Shown here: piece after piece, positions 8,229-15,726 of the stretch
How positions within the stretch are numbered: position 1 is the first letter of the stretch
How the letters are laid out: each line of letters opens with the position of its first letter
Source of the DNA: Pseudomonadota bacterium
GTDB taxonomy: Bacteria; Desulfobacterota; Desulfobacteria; Desulfobacterales; Desulfobacteraceae
Direction: 5' to 3'
Length of the DNA: 32,376 nucleotides
Assembly: GCA_018821715.1 (NCBI GenBank)
Contig: JAHJLN010000170.1
Coordinates: forward strand, 1-32,376
Notes under the pieces: model-generated
Told to the model about the DNA's origin: nothing
What the model saw: the letters and a program-made list of their open reading frames with translations, nothing else
Database searches by the model: none
Position numbers and translations under genes: made by a program

Positions 8229-11036
8229 ATGTCAGATATTGAATCAAATCCTTTATTCAAAAATATCGTAGAGTCAATCAGTGAAGCCATTTTGATACTC
8301 AATGCAGATTTGAATATTCTCTTTGCAAATAAAAATTTCTATAATTTATTCAAGGTACAACCAGAAGAAACTTTAGGTCATTTGATCTATGATATTGGCA
8401 ACCAACAATGGGATATCCCTGAGCTGCGAAAACTTTTGGAAACAATCCTTCCTCAACAGACTTCCTTTGACGACTATGAGGTTGACCACCACTTTCCCAC
8501 CATTGGCAGACGCACAATGCGTTTAAATGCTCGGCAGGTTGAACAGGATTCAGACAAGGTGCTGATTATTCTCCTGATAATTGAGGACATCACTGAACGT
8601 AAGCAAGCGGAAATTGAATTGATGGATTCTGAAGAGCAATACAGGCGTCTTTTTGAGACTGCAGACGATGGGATCTTGCTTCTCGAAAAAAGGGAATTAA
8701 AAATTTGCCATGCAAATCCGGCCATCAGCTTATTGTTAGGTTATTCCAACGATGAATTGATCGGGAAAAATATGAAGGGTATCGGTTTCTCGGATAGAAT
8801 TGTTGATTTTCAAGAAATACTGCAGACATTGGAAAAAAAGGGCATTTTCCATTGCCCAAATGTTGTGGTACAAAACAAGGCCGGGCAATTTATTGAGACC
8901 GATATTTATATGGCCGACAGGGCAAGATTGGTTCAATGCAATATCCGAGATATTTCCCTGCCCAAGCGGACAGAAAGAAAAATGCAGCGCCGGAACTTGA
9001 TGTTGGAGGGCATCAATAGGATTTTACAGGAAGCCCTCAGCAATATAACAGAGGAAACTTTGGGAGAGATCTGCCTGTCCGTGGCTGAGGGAATCACGGA
9101 GAGCAAGATTGGATTCATTGGAGAAATCGGAACAGACGGGTTACTCCACGACATCGCGATAAGCCAGCCTGGTTGGGATGCTTGTCAGATGATCAACCCG
9201 GACGACCATCAAAGAAAACCCCTGGTGGACTTACAGATCCACGGCATCTATGGCCGGGTTTTAAAAGACGGCAAGGGGTTTTTTACCAATAATCCCGCCA
9301 TCCACCCTGACAGGATTGGACTTCCAAAAGGACATCCACCGCTTACTGCATTTCTGGGTGTGCCATTAATCTTAGAAAATCAGACTTTCGGTATGATCGC
9401 CGTGGGCAATCGTGATCATGGGTATAGTAGTGAGGAACAGGAAGCGCTTGAATTCCTGGCTCCGGTAATTATGGGTGCTTTTCTGTACAAACGGGCGGCG
9501 GAAGCGTTGAAAGAAAGTGAGAAGAGGCTGGACACTATTCTTGATTCGAATCCCGATCCAATCGTTGTTTATGACAATATGGGCCATCCGCAATACATCA
9601 ATCCGGCATTCTCCAGGTGCTTTGGATGGTCTTTTGATGAACTAAATGGCATGACCATTCCCTTTGTTCCTAAAGATCAGGAACAAACCACTAAGTTAAA
9701 AATTAAAGAGCTTTATGAATCTGGTAATCCTGTTCGATTTGAAACAAAACGACTGTCTAAAAAGGGAAAGATGATCAACGTTCTCGTCAGTGGAGCAATA
9801 TTACGGGATCTTCAAGAAAGCAATATTGGGCTTGTTGTTAATTTGAGGGATATTACAGAAACAAAAAAGTTGGAAGATCAATTCCGTCAGTCACAAAAAA
9901 TGGAATCGGTTGGCCGCCTTGCAGGTGGCGTGGCTCATGATTATAACAATGTACTAAGTGTGATCATTGGCACTGCCGAACTGATGATAGATGAGGTTGA
10001 CCCGACCGGACCCTTGCGTGCGGATCTCGATGAAATCCTCAAGGCAGCAAACCGTGCAACGAACATTACCCGCCAACTGCTCGCCTTTGCCCGGAAGCAG
10101 ACGATTGCACCAAAGGTTCTTGACGTGAACGAGATTGTGGAGAGCATGCTCAAAATGCTCAAACGACTCATCGGGGAGGACATTGATCTTGCCTGGTTAC
10201 CAGGAGCAGACCTGTGGCCGGTCAAGATGGACCCAACCCAAATCGATCAAATTTTGGCAAACCTATTGGTCAATGCCCGGGATGCCATCACCGGGGTGGG
10301 CAAGATCACGATAGAAACGACTATGCTGGTTTTTAATGAAGCCTATTGTGCAGATCATACCGGTTTTATTCCGGGCGATTTTGTTATGCTTGCCGTAAGT
10401 GATAATGGATGCGGCATGGACAAAAAAATACTGGACAATGTTTTCGAACCATTCTTCACCACAAAAAAACCGGATAAAGGCACCGGACTGGGACTAAGTA
10501 CCGTCTACGGCATCGTCAAACAAAATAACGGGTTCATCAACATCTACAGCGAACCAGGTAAAGGGACGACCATCAAAGTCTATCTGCAGCGATGTGAGGG
10601 AGAGGCCATTAATAATCAGGAGATCTGCATTGAGAAAATTCCTCAAGGACGTGGTGAAACTATCCTGGTCGTGGAGGATGACCCTTCAATTTTGAAGCTT
10701 GCTAAAAGAATGCTTGATGATCTGGGCTATACCGCTTTGACCTCAGATACACCGAAAGAGGCCATACGTTTGGCAGAGAAACATAGAGGCGCAATTCGCC
10801 TGCTCCTCACGGATGTAATTATGCCAGAAATGAGTGGGCGTGAACTGGCTGATAGCCTGAAATCCCTATATCCGGATTTCAAGTGTGTCTTCATGTCCGG
10901 ATATACAAGCAATGCTATCGCCCACCATGGTATTCTTGAGGACGGACTGCATTTCGTTCAGAAACCCTTCTCTAAAGAAGACCTGGCAAAAACAGTTAGA
11001 AAGGCTCTGAATGAAAACAACAATGCTGACTCATGA
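8229..11036 (+). CDS. Hybrid sensor histidine kinase, PAS-PAS-GAF-PAS-HK-REC
   Basis: This is a soluble sensor kinase of 935 residues when started at the ATG at 8229. That start has a GGGGGAAAA ribosome site; a TTG at 8214 in the same frame overlaps the site and is unlikely to be used. PAS domains occupy about 7-122 and 134-245, a GAF domain about 258-423 (ending in a FLGVPLILENQTFGMIAVGN core) and a third PAS about 428-545. HisKA carries GGVAHDYNN (His570). The ATPase has NLLVNARDA, DNGCGM (Asp725) and GTGLGLS. The receiver has VVEDD, Asp862 in LLTDVIMP and a QKP lysine. The second PAS is close to the third PAS of the kinase at 2760, pointing to a domain shared by duplication. The gene has its own predicted promoter and seems independent of the upstream operon. 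The stimulus is unknown. Confidence 0.93.
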   Translation: MSDIESNPLFKNIVESISEAILILNADLNILFANKNFYNLFKVQPEETLGHLIYDIGNQQWDIPELRKLLETILPQQTSFDDYEVDHHFPTIGRRTMRLNARQVEQDSDKVLIILLIIEDITERKQAEIELMDSEEQYRRLFETADDGILLLEKRELKICHANPAISLLLGYSNDELIGKNMKGIGFSDRIVDFQEILQTLEKKGIFHCPNVVVQNKAGQFIETDIYMADRARLVQCNIRDISLPKRTERKMQRRNLMLEGINRILQEALSNITEETLGEICLSVAEGITESKIGFIGEIGTDGLLHDIAISQPGWDACQMINPDDHQRKPLVDLQIHGIYGRVLKDGKGFFTNNPAIHPDRIGLPKGHPPLTAFLGVPLILENQTFGMIAVGNRDHGYSSEEQEALEFLAPVIMGAFLYKRAAEALKESEKRLDTILDSNPDPIVVYDNMGHPQYINPAFSRCFGWSFDELNGMTIPFVPKDQEQTTKLKIKELYESGNPVRFETKRLSKKGKMINVLVSGAILRDLQESNIGLVVNLRDITETKKLEDQFRQSQKMESVGRLAGGVAHDYNNVLSVIIGTAELMIDEVDPTGPLRADLDEILKAANRATNITRQLLAFARKQTIAPKVLDVNEIVESMLKMLKRLIGEDIDLAWLPGADLWPVKMDPTQIDQILANLLVNARDAITGVGKITIETTMLVFNEAYCADHTGFIPGDFVMLAVSDNGCGMDKKILDNVFEPFFTTKKPDKGTGLGLSTVYGIVKQNNGFINIYSEPGKGTTIKVYLQRCEGEAINNQEICIEKIPQGRGETILVVEDDPSILKLAKRMLDDLGYTALTSDTPKEAIRLAEKHRGAIRLLLTDVIMPEMSGRELADSLKSLYPDFKCVFMSGYTSNAIAHHGILEDGLHFVQKPFSKEDLAKTVRKALNENNNADS

Positions 11037-11148
11037 TGATTACAATATTTTTACCAGGCATGAAATTGTAAAAAATTCCATTGGCATTTGTGGACAAAAA
11101 GTATCCATTATTGATGGGTCTATTGAGATAGTAAAAAAGCGATTGTAG
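11023..11148 (+). CDS. Possible 41-residue small protein overlapping the kinase 3' end
   Basis: An ATG inside the last codons of the kinase opens a 41-residue frame ending in TAG at 11146-11148. It contains HEIVKNSIGICGQ followed by KVSIIDGSIEIVKKRL. The composition is protein-like and the final part is weakly reminiscent of the C-terminal end of an Asp/Glu racemase, but the conserved cysteine motif of that family is absent. It could be a translationally coupled small gene, a decayed gene end, or chance. I do not recognise it. Confidence 0.2.
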   Translation: MLTHDDYNIFTRHEIVKNSIGICGQKVSIIDGSIEIVKKRL

Positions 11149-11352
11149 TGTCTATCTATAAACCCTTTTTTCCTACCTTGTCTTAATGGGGACTGGTATT
11201 TTAAAGACTCAGTCCAGGCAAAATTTGGACACCCCCACATATGGTGTATTGCTTTTTTTAAGCTTTGATATTTTCATTCAATTATATGAACCGAAAGCGA
11301 CGTCATAAGCCATTCTTTCAGATTAAAGTGTATAATATATTTATTTTAAAAA
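11149..11352. other. Intergenic stretch, no gene seen
   Basis: AT-rich DNA without a convincing reading frame. The only notable element is the minus-strand segment around 11215-11235 (GTCCA-N9-TGGAC), a small imperfect hairpin that looks like the end of an old insertion element. I could not tie it to a family. Confidence 0.3.
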
Positions 11353-11396
11353 TTAGGGTTACCCTGATTGACAGGGACAGAAAAACTCGATAAAAA
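11353..11396 (+). promoter_or_regulatory. Promoter with palindromic operator (site A)
   Basis: AGGGTTACCCT (11355-11365) is a near-perfect palindrome and is followed by GATTGACA. TTGACA (11368-11373) forms a perfect -35 box, and a weak -10 box (TAAAAA, 11391-11396) lies 17 bases downstream. The same arrangement, palindrome then GATTGA overlapping the -35 box, recurs at 17722-17741 (minus strand) and 18186-18205 (plus strand). The predicted transcript start falls just before a pair of hairpins ending in a terminator. Confidence 0.45.
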
Positions 11397-11400
11397 AAAG

Positions 11401-11485
11401 TATCGCAAAGCAAAAAATGGATGGGCTTTGCGGTATTCAATTATTTTAACCCCCGGTTCCTGATCAGATCCGGGGGTTATTTTTT
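11401..11485 (+). ncRNA. Candidate small RNA with two hairpins
   Basis: No protein-coding frame lies between the site A promoter and the strong terminator at 11448-11484, so the predicted transcript is about 80 bases of non-coding RNA. Its first hairpin pairs TATCGCAAAGC (11401-11411) with GCTTTGCGGTA (11425-11435), eleven pairs with one wobble. The second is the terminator stem. I compared it by eye with the c-di-GMP (GEMM) riboswitch because of the CGCAAAGC string and found no further match. The target is unknown. Confidence 0.35.
11448..11484 (+). terminator. Strong rho-independent terminator
   Basis: AACCCCCGG (11448-11456) pairs perfectly with CCGGGGGTT (11470-11478) across a 13-base loop and is followed by ATTTTTT. 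Because the upstream side reads TTATTTT, it could also stop transcription on the minus strand. Confidence 0.8.
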
Positions 11486-11679
11486 ATATAAAAATTACGG
11501 CAACCATTTATTATCCAACTTCTCAGAGTCGTGTCAAAATTTGAATCTTTTGATCAACGACAAATATTATTTTTCTGTGACGACAATTAAATTTCCCGTT
11601 CCCATAAAAATATAACACGCTAATTTTATTAAAAAATACTTGCATTCCCCCCTTTATTGTGTTTTTTAAAAGTATCCTT

Positions 11680-11810
11680 CCGGAGGATAGGGCAATGCTG
11701 GAGAGCAACCCGAGCGCCGAGAAGGTGACCGAAGTATGAGGGCCGTACTTTTAAGTGCGGCCTGATACTCACTGATCTCATACTTTGGTCCGGCATGCGA
11801 TAAACTCCGG
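11680..11810. repeat. 131-base nested imperfect palindrome
   Basis: Three nested inverted repeats share one centre region. The outer arms are CCGGAGGATAGGGCAATGCTG (11680-11700) and CGGCATGCGATAAACTCCGG (11791-11810), which are imperfect. The middle arms are GACCGAAGTATGAG (11727-11740) and CTCATACTTTGGTC (11777-11790), with one mismatch. The inner arms are GGCCGTACTT (11741-11750) and AAGTGCGGCC (11753-11762), also with one mismatch. A G-rich tail and GGGGGCTGGCCCCC (about 11817-11830) follow directly. The structure looks like a non-autonomous dispersed repeat (REP/MITE type) or a structured RNA fragment. It lies directly against the IS21 boundary. Overlapping reading frames here are artefacts of the repeat. 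Confidence 0.6.
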
Positions 11811-11855
11811 GGGTTTGGGGGCTGGCCCCCATTATAAATTGGTTAAAAGTCCTTT

Positions 11856-12074
11856 TTAATCATAAAAGCCGGTTCTTCCATGGGTCAATCCATGATGTGA
11901 TAATATCCGCCCAATGCTGCTTTCAGATGGCAAAGGATTGATCTCCTGTTCCTCCATTTCGGTTTTAATGGCCTTGGGACCGCAATGCAGGCCCTTGTTA
12001 TATAGACTTAAACGTATCATCTTGACGATTTCTTTGATCTCTTTTTGGGTATGAGATGTGCTATGGTCGATCAT
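11856..12074 (-). pseudogene. Truncated third ORF of the IS21 element (integrase-type N-terminus)
   Basis: This 72-residue frame follows istB after a short gap, with AAGGAAT before its ATG. It contains IRLSLYNKGLHCGPKAIKTE and then SSIGRILSHHGLTHGRTG. This matches the helix-turn-helix portion of IS481/IS3-like integrase proteins, whose usual text is ...L..KG..CGA.AI..E......P.PS.RTIGRIL.R.GLTHRRTGRY. The catalytic DDE domain should follow but the frame stops five bases or so inside the element border. It is therefore a fragment, either carried by the IS or an older transposase that the IS joined. Confidence 0.6.
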
Positions 12075-12088
12075 TATTATAATTCCTT

Positions 12089-12832
12089 TTATTTGTTTTT
12101 TGCCTGTTCCATGCGGTAACTGTCGATATTCAGCTCAAGGATGATGCTGTGGTGAACAAGCCGGTCAATGGCTGCTGCTGTAGTCATGGGATCTTTAAAA
12201 ATTTGCTCCCATTTAGAGAATGGCAAATTGCTGGTGATCATCAGGCTACCCTGCTCATAACGATCAGCCAGGAAGGTGAACAGAACCTCCATTTCTTCCC
12301 GGCTTTGTTGGACATATCCGATATCATCAACGATGACCGCATCAAACCCGGACAGTTTTTTCAGTTTTTTGGTCAACTCCAGCTCTTTTTTAGCGATCAG
12401 CAAATCCTGAACAAGCTGACCACACGATATAAAAAGAACTTGCTTCCCTTTTTCAATCAATTCATGACCGATGGCGCATAACAGGTGTGTTTTACCACTG
12501 CCGGGATTACCAAAAGCCAATATGTTCTCTGATCTGGTTAAAAAAGAACCGTTGATCAAAACATTCAGGTGATTGGCTACCTTTGCAGGGAGCCGCTTTT
12601 TATCAAAATTTTCAAACGTTTTGGACGGTGGAAGTTTGGATACCTGAAGATTGCGGTTTATCCGGTTCTGCCGCCGCACCTGGCATTCGATGTTTAACAA
12701 CTCCAATAGATATTGCTCATAACTCCAGGACTCTGCCCGTGCCTGGTCCGCTATGTTTTCATAGTTGTGGCGTATGGTTGGCATATGAAGCTGTTTGAGA
12801 TTGTTTAAAATCTGTTCCTGGTCGCTCAGCAT
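12089..12832 (-). CDS. istB: IS21-family helper ATPase IstB
   Basis: IstB is the DnaC/DnaA-related AAA+ ATPase that helps IstA choose and capture target DNA. The 247-residue length is typical. The Walker A motif is GNPGSGKT (~108-115), Walker B is FDAVIVDDIGYV (~163-174), and the sensor-like segment LMITSNLPFSKW follows. The start codon overlaps the end of istA, the usual translational coupling in this family. No frameshift is visible. Confidence 0.95.
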   Translation of the reverse strand: MLSDQEQILNNLKQLHMPTIRHNYENIADQARAESWSYEQYLLELLNIECQVRRQNRINRNLQVSKLPPSKTFENFDKKRLPAKVANHLNVLINGSFLTRSENILAFGNPGSGKTHLLCAIGHELIEKGKQVLFISCGQLVQDLLIAKKELELTKKLKKLSGFDAVIVDDIGYVQQSREEMEVLFTFLADRYEQGSLMITSNLPFSKWEQIFKDPMTTAAAIDRLVHHSIILELNIDSYRMEQAKNK

Positions 12833-14307
12833 GGTATCATCTCCTCAAGCAACCGGTCATAACAGGTCAAATCAACTTCCGGGATATGGATATCTTCGGC
12901 CTTAAAAACAGAAGTTTTAGACTGCATAAACTGCCGGACCTGCTCTTTACAGATATCCTTGTTTTTATTGATCAGGATTCTTAAAGCATTGTCCACGGCC
13001 ATTTCACTTTCCTTTGCAGCCAGATTTAAGATATCCAGATATCGAGCAGCAGCGCTTTGGGCACTGTATCTTTTTTTCAAATGATCGTATGCAATCCGGA
13101 ACCGGCTGGTGGGGAACATGGCATCACGATAACGATAATTTTCAAAAGCCCCCGGCTTTCGGATCAGACTGTCGATCAAGTGACGATAATTGATTTTGTG
13201 TTTGCCTTCACCTCGTTGCCTTGGCAATGTATCAATCTTTTTTTGGCCGTACCATATTTCAAGGCGCTCCATATACAATCGGATCTGAATGCTTTCACCG
13301 ATGAGTCTGCTGTCCACCGAATAGGCATTATGATTTACCCGTATCGTACTGCTGGGGCCGACTTTTATGTTCTGTTTTTTGCATGAGTCAATCCGACGAT
13401 TGGGCAACCGTCTTAAAATTGCCTGCTCCTCAAGAAAGCGTTTCTTTCTGCCGGCATTTAACTGGGCAAATAATTTACTTAAAAAATAATCATACTCTGC
13501 CCGATCATTAAAATCCCGGCTACCCCTTAACATAAGGGTTTGATCAACAGCTTTCTTAAAACGGTAATTTCGTTGCTCCACATCTCCATTCTCGTGTGGA
13601 CTGTCAGGGTTTGTTCTGCAGGGGATCACACCATAATAATCAACAAGATCCTTATATCTGCGGGTAAATTCTTCCGGATGGGTTGCTTTGTTCACTGCCG
13701 TTGTCAAACAATCCGTCTGGTGTTTTACCGGTACTCCTCCCAGTTCCCATAAAGCATTTTGCAACCCTTGACTCAGGCTTTCAAAACTTTCAGAAAAACA
13801 GACTGTGCCTGTTTCCCAGTTGGAATAGGTCAAGACAAAATGATAAATCATATGATCAAACGGAATGCTGTTTATCGTTATCCCAAGTTTATTCATATGG
13901 GTAAAATCAGACTGGCACAACTCTCCTGGTTTATGTGTTTGGGCGAAGAATACCTCTTTAGGCGGCCCTTCTGTTGCCCGCCACTGTTTGATACGGCGTT
14001 GCAAAGTTCTCAGCTGGCCGTCTGTAAATCTGCCGGGCAGTCTTTGCTGAAGATCTTCAAACAGGGTCCTGGCCTCCAATCCCGGATTGATTTCTAACAT
14101 GGATTTGATGCCATCCCATACGTCCTCAAATGAATCTTCCCGTGTTCGCCAAGTGTGTTCCCTTACGAGTTCACTTGGCAGTTTGCCTTTTCTGCGGTAC
14201 TTTCGAGCGGTTTTTTCGTCCATTCCTGCTTTCATTGCCGCTATCCCGAAATTTCTCTCTGTCTGAGTCAATTTGAATAACCTCCTCACTTGCTGGTCCG
14301 TTACCAT
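12826..14307 (-). CDS. istA: IS21-family transposase IstA
   Basis: IstA is the DDE transposase of IS21 elements. An N-terminal helix-turn-helix region (FGIAAMKAGMDEKTARKYRR) precedes the catalytic core, which shows CQSDFTHMN and the later HENGDVEQRNYRFK block that supplies the glutamate. The C-terminal beta domain includes RVNHNAYSVDSRLIGE. I place the start at the ATG at 14307 (493 residues, MVTDQQVRRLFKL), because AAGGAGAGG lies just upstream and because family members start with this sequence. An in-frame ATG at 14325 overlaps that ribosome site. The frame is open throughout, so the element could be functional. Confidence 0.95.
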   Translation of the reverse strand: MVTDQQVRRLFKLTQTERNFGIAAMKAGMDEKTARKYRRKGKLPSELVREHTWRTREDSFEDVWDGIKSMLEINPGLEARTLFEDLQQRLPGRFTDGQLRTLQRRIKQWRATEGPPKEVFFAQTHKPGELCQSDFTHMNKLGITINSIPFDHMIYHFVLTYSNWETGTVCFSESFESLSQGLQNALWELGGVPVKHQTDCLTTAVNKATHPEEFTRRYKDLVDYYGVIPCRTNPDSPHENGDVEQRNYRFKKAVDQTLMLRGSRDFNDRAEYDYFLSKLFAQLNAGRKKRFLEEQAILRRLPNRRIDSCKKQNIKVGPSSTIRVNHNAYSVDSRLIGESIQIRLYMERLEIWYGQKKIDTLPRQRGEGKHKINYRHLIDSLIRKPGAFENYRYRDAMFPTSRFRIAYDHLKKRYSAQSAAARYLDILNLAAKESEMAVDNALRILINKNKDICKEQVRQFMQSKTSVFKAEDIHIPEVDLTCYDRLLEEMIPC

Positions 14308-14358
14308 CCAAACCTCTCCTTTCATTCGATTTGGATGTTCTTACCATTTTTTTGGTTC

Positions 14359-14592
14359 TTAAATTTCGGGAATTTTAATTGTCGTTCCGTGGGTATTATA
14401 AATGACGCTGATCAATCTTTCCATATTATATTTTTTAGCCAGACTAAGTCGCTCTTCTCTTGGAAGAGATTTCAGATACTTATTCCAACCGGGACACCAG
14501 CCGGCATGCCATCGCCAGAATCGACCCAAAAGTGATTTTGGATTGTTGTCATATTTCGCTCGGAACCCACAGTTCCTACAGTTATGTGCCAT
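14359..14592 (-). CDS. Small zinc-ribbon protein, 3' end replaced by IS21 insertion
   Basis: This 77-residue protein begins MAHNCRNCGFRAKYD and continues FWRWHAGWCPGWNKY. Cys5, Cys8, His29 and Cys33 could bind zinc. I recognise it as a recurrent small unknown protein, not as a named family. The ATG has GGAG seven bases upstream and sits 2 bases after the stop of the MBL-fold gene, so it is the last gene of that operon. The proposed 9-base target duplication lies at 14395-14403, so the last eleven residues (from THGTTIK on) are probably encoded by the insertion sequence instead of the original gene. Confidence 0.65.
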   Translation of the reverse strand: MAHNCRNCGFRAKYDNNPKSLLGRFWRWHAGWCPGWNKYLKSLPREERLSLAKKYNMERLISVIYNTHGTTIKIPEI

Positions 14593-14596
14593 TTGA

Positions 14597-15685
14597 TTAC
14601 TCCATCCTGACCCTAAAAATTCTATTAATACTCATTCCATCCGTTTCAAAAACAAATGAATCATCAAGGATAGCATCCTCTGTGTCTTCTGTTTCTCCAT
14701 CATCTGTCCTAAAAGTTTTACTTTCAGAGATACCGACTTCCTTTAATCGGAATAATGCTTCAGCTGTTGGATGCCCATGCCCAAATCCTGCAGCGATGAC
14801 TGCATACTCAGGATTTATTGCTTTCAGGAATGCCATTGATGATGCACCGTTGCTGCCATGGTGAGGGACCTGGAGAACAGTGGATTGCAAATTGAATTGA
14901 TTCCCGGCATACAGATGTCTTGAAACCAGCTCAAGCTCTTCACTGTCACATTCATAAAGCCCCTTGCCCTCATTAGATGTTTCCAAATCTCTGCCGTTGA
15001 TATCACCTGTAATCAAAAATGAAATGTCCTTAAATATAAACTTGAACACCAGAGAAGCATTGTTTCTTATGAGGCTCTCATCAAATCGTCTGTTGGAGAT
15101 GGGATCTCTTTCAGGTGGTTGGCTATCCGTATTGAGCAACGATACCTTAACGTCATCAGAATCATTGAAGGTGTAAGAGTCATCAATCACAACGACATCC
15201 CCGACCTGATTCCAATTGTTTAATGGGATCTTTATTGTGCACCCCTCTTCTACCTGAACACGATTTTCAAGAAATTTCTTCTTCCAATAACCTGTTGGGG
15301 TAAGGGCTTCATTGTCATAGCCTGAATACCAAAATTCTTTAACAGCATAGCTATCAAAGATTTTCATCATGCCATAGAAATGGTCATTGTCGGGATGGGT
15401 TACCAGTGCAAGATCAATATTGGAATTTTTTGGGTGAAAATGATCAACATAATCAATGATCTTTTCACCTGCTTCTTTGCCACCATCAATGAATATGTTT
15501 TTGCGGTCATTTGGTGTCTGGATGAAAATGGCAAGGCCGGTACCAACATCAATGAAATGAACCCTGAGTTTTGTTTTATCGAGTGTGGTTACGGCCTCAT
15601 TCACAGAAAGCTCTGTTAATTCAGCATGGCCAATTCCAATGAAAAAAAATACGATTATTGCTATGACTGCGGCAATACGTTTCAT
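14597..15685 (-). CDS. Exported ComEC-like metallo-beta-lactamase-fold protein
   Basis: A signal peptide (MKRIAAVIAIIVFFFIGIGHA) predicts export. The mature part has the order of the MBL domain of ComEC/Rec2: RVHFIDVGTGLAIFI (about 41-55), an IFIDGG strand, the metal motif THPDNDHFYG (His97, Asp99, Asp101, His102) and later FLITGDIN and the VPHHGSNGAS motif. ComEC's MBL domain is thought to degrade or process DNA during uptake; stand-alone secreted relatives are mostly uncharacterised hydrolases. It lies in a six-gene minus-strand operon between the DUF72 gene and a small zinc ribbon. A DNA- or nucleotide-directed hydrolase in the periplasm is the likeliest role, inferred from fold only. Confidence 0.82.
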   Translation of the reverse strand: MKRIAAVIAIIVFFFIGIGHAELTELSVNEAVTTLDKTKLRVHFIDVGTGLAIFIQTPNDRKNIFIDGGKEAGEKIIDYVDHFHPKNSNIDLALVTHPDNDHFYGMMKIFDSYAVKEFWYSGYDNEALTPTGYWKKKFLENRVQVEEGCTIKIPLNNWNQVGDVVVIDDSYTFNDSDDVKVSLLNTDSQPPERDPISNRRFDESLIRNNASLVFKFIFKDISFLITGDINGRDLETSNEGKGLYECDSEELELVSRHLYAGNQFNLQSTVLQVPHHGSNGASSMAFLKAINPEYAVIAAGFGHGHPTAEALFRLKEVGISESKTFRTDDGETEDTEDAILDDSFVFETDGMSINRIFRVRME

Positions 15686-15726
15686 GGCTTCTCCTTTTTT
15701 CCCTGGTATTTCATGGATTCTAACCT

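Larger units (their letters stand above)
11831..14403 (-). mobile_element. IS21-type insertion sequence
   Basis: The element carries istA and istB in the usual overlapping order plus a short third ORF. The 9-base sequence ATTATAAAT occurs directly repeated at 11831-11839 and 14395-14403 and is my best candidate for the target duplication, although IS21 elements usually make 4-8 bases. Just inside lie TTAAAAGTCC (11843-11852) and, on the opposite strand, TTAAAATTCC (14369-14378), which may be terminal repeats. They are not symmetrically placed and the expected TG...CA ends are not clear, so the borders are provisional. Both transposition genes are open, so the copy may be active. Confidence 0.65.

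Noticed and set aside
11341-11485. c-di-GMP (GEMM) riboswitch in the intergenic region
   Set aside because: Only a short CGCAAAGC string matches. The receptor and tetraloop parts are missing and no gene follows.
11629-11832. 67-codon minus-strand frame over the palindrome
   Set aside because: It is explained by the nested palindrome, and its peptide is the kind of frame such repeats create by chance.
12149-14097. Several plus-strand frames of 60-112 codons opposite istA and istB
   Set aside because: They are antisense shadows of clear transposition genes and show no family motifs.
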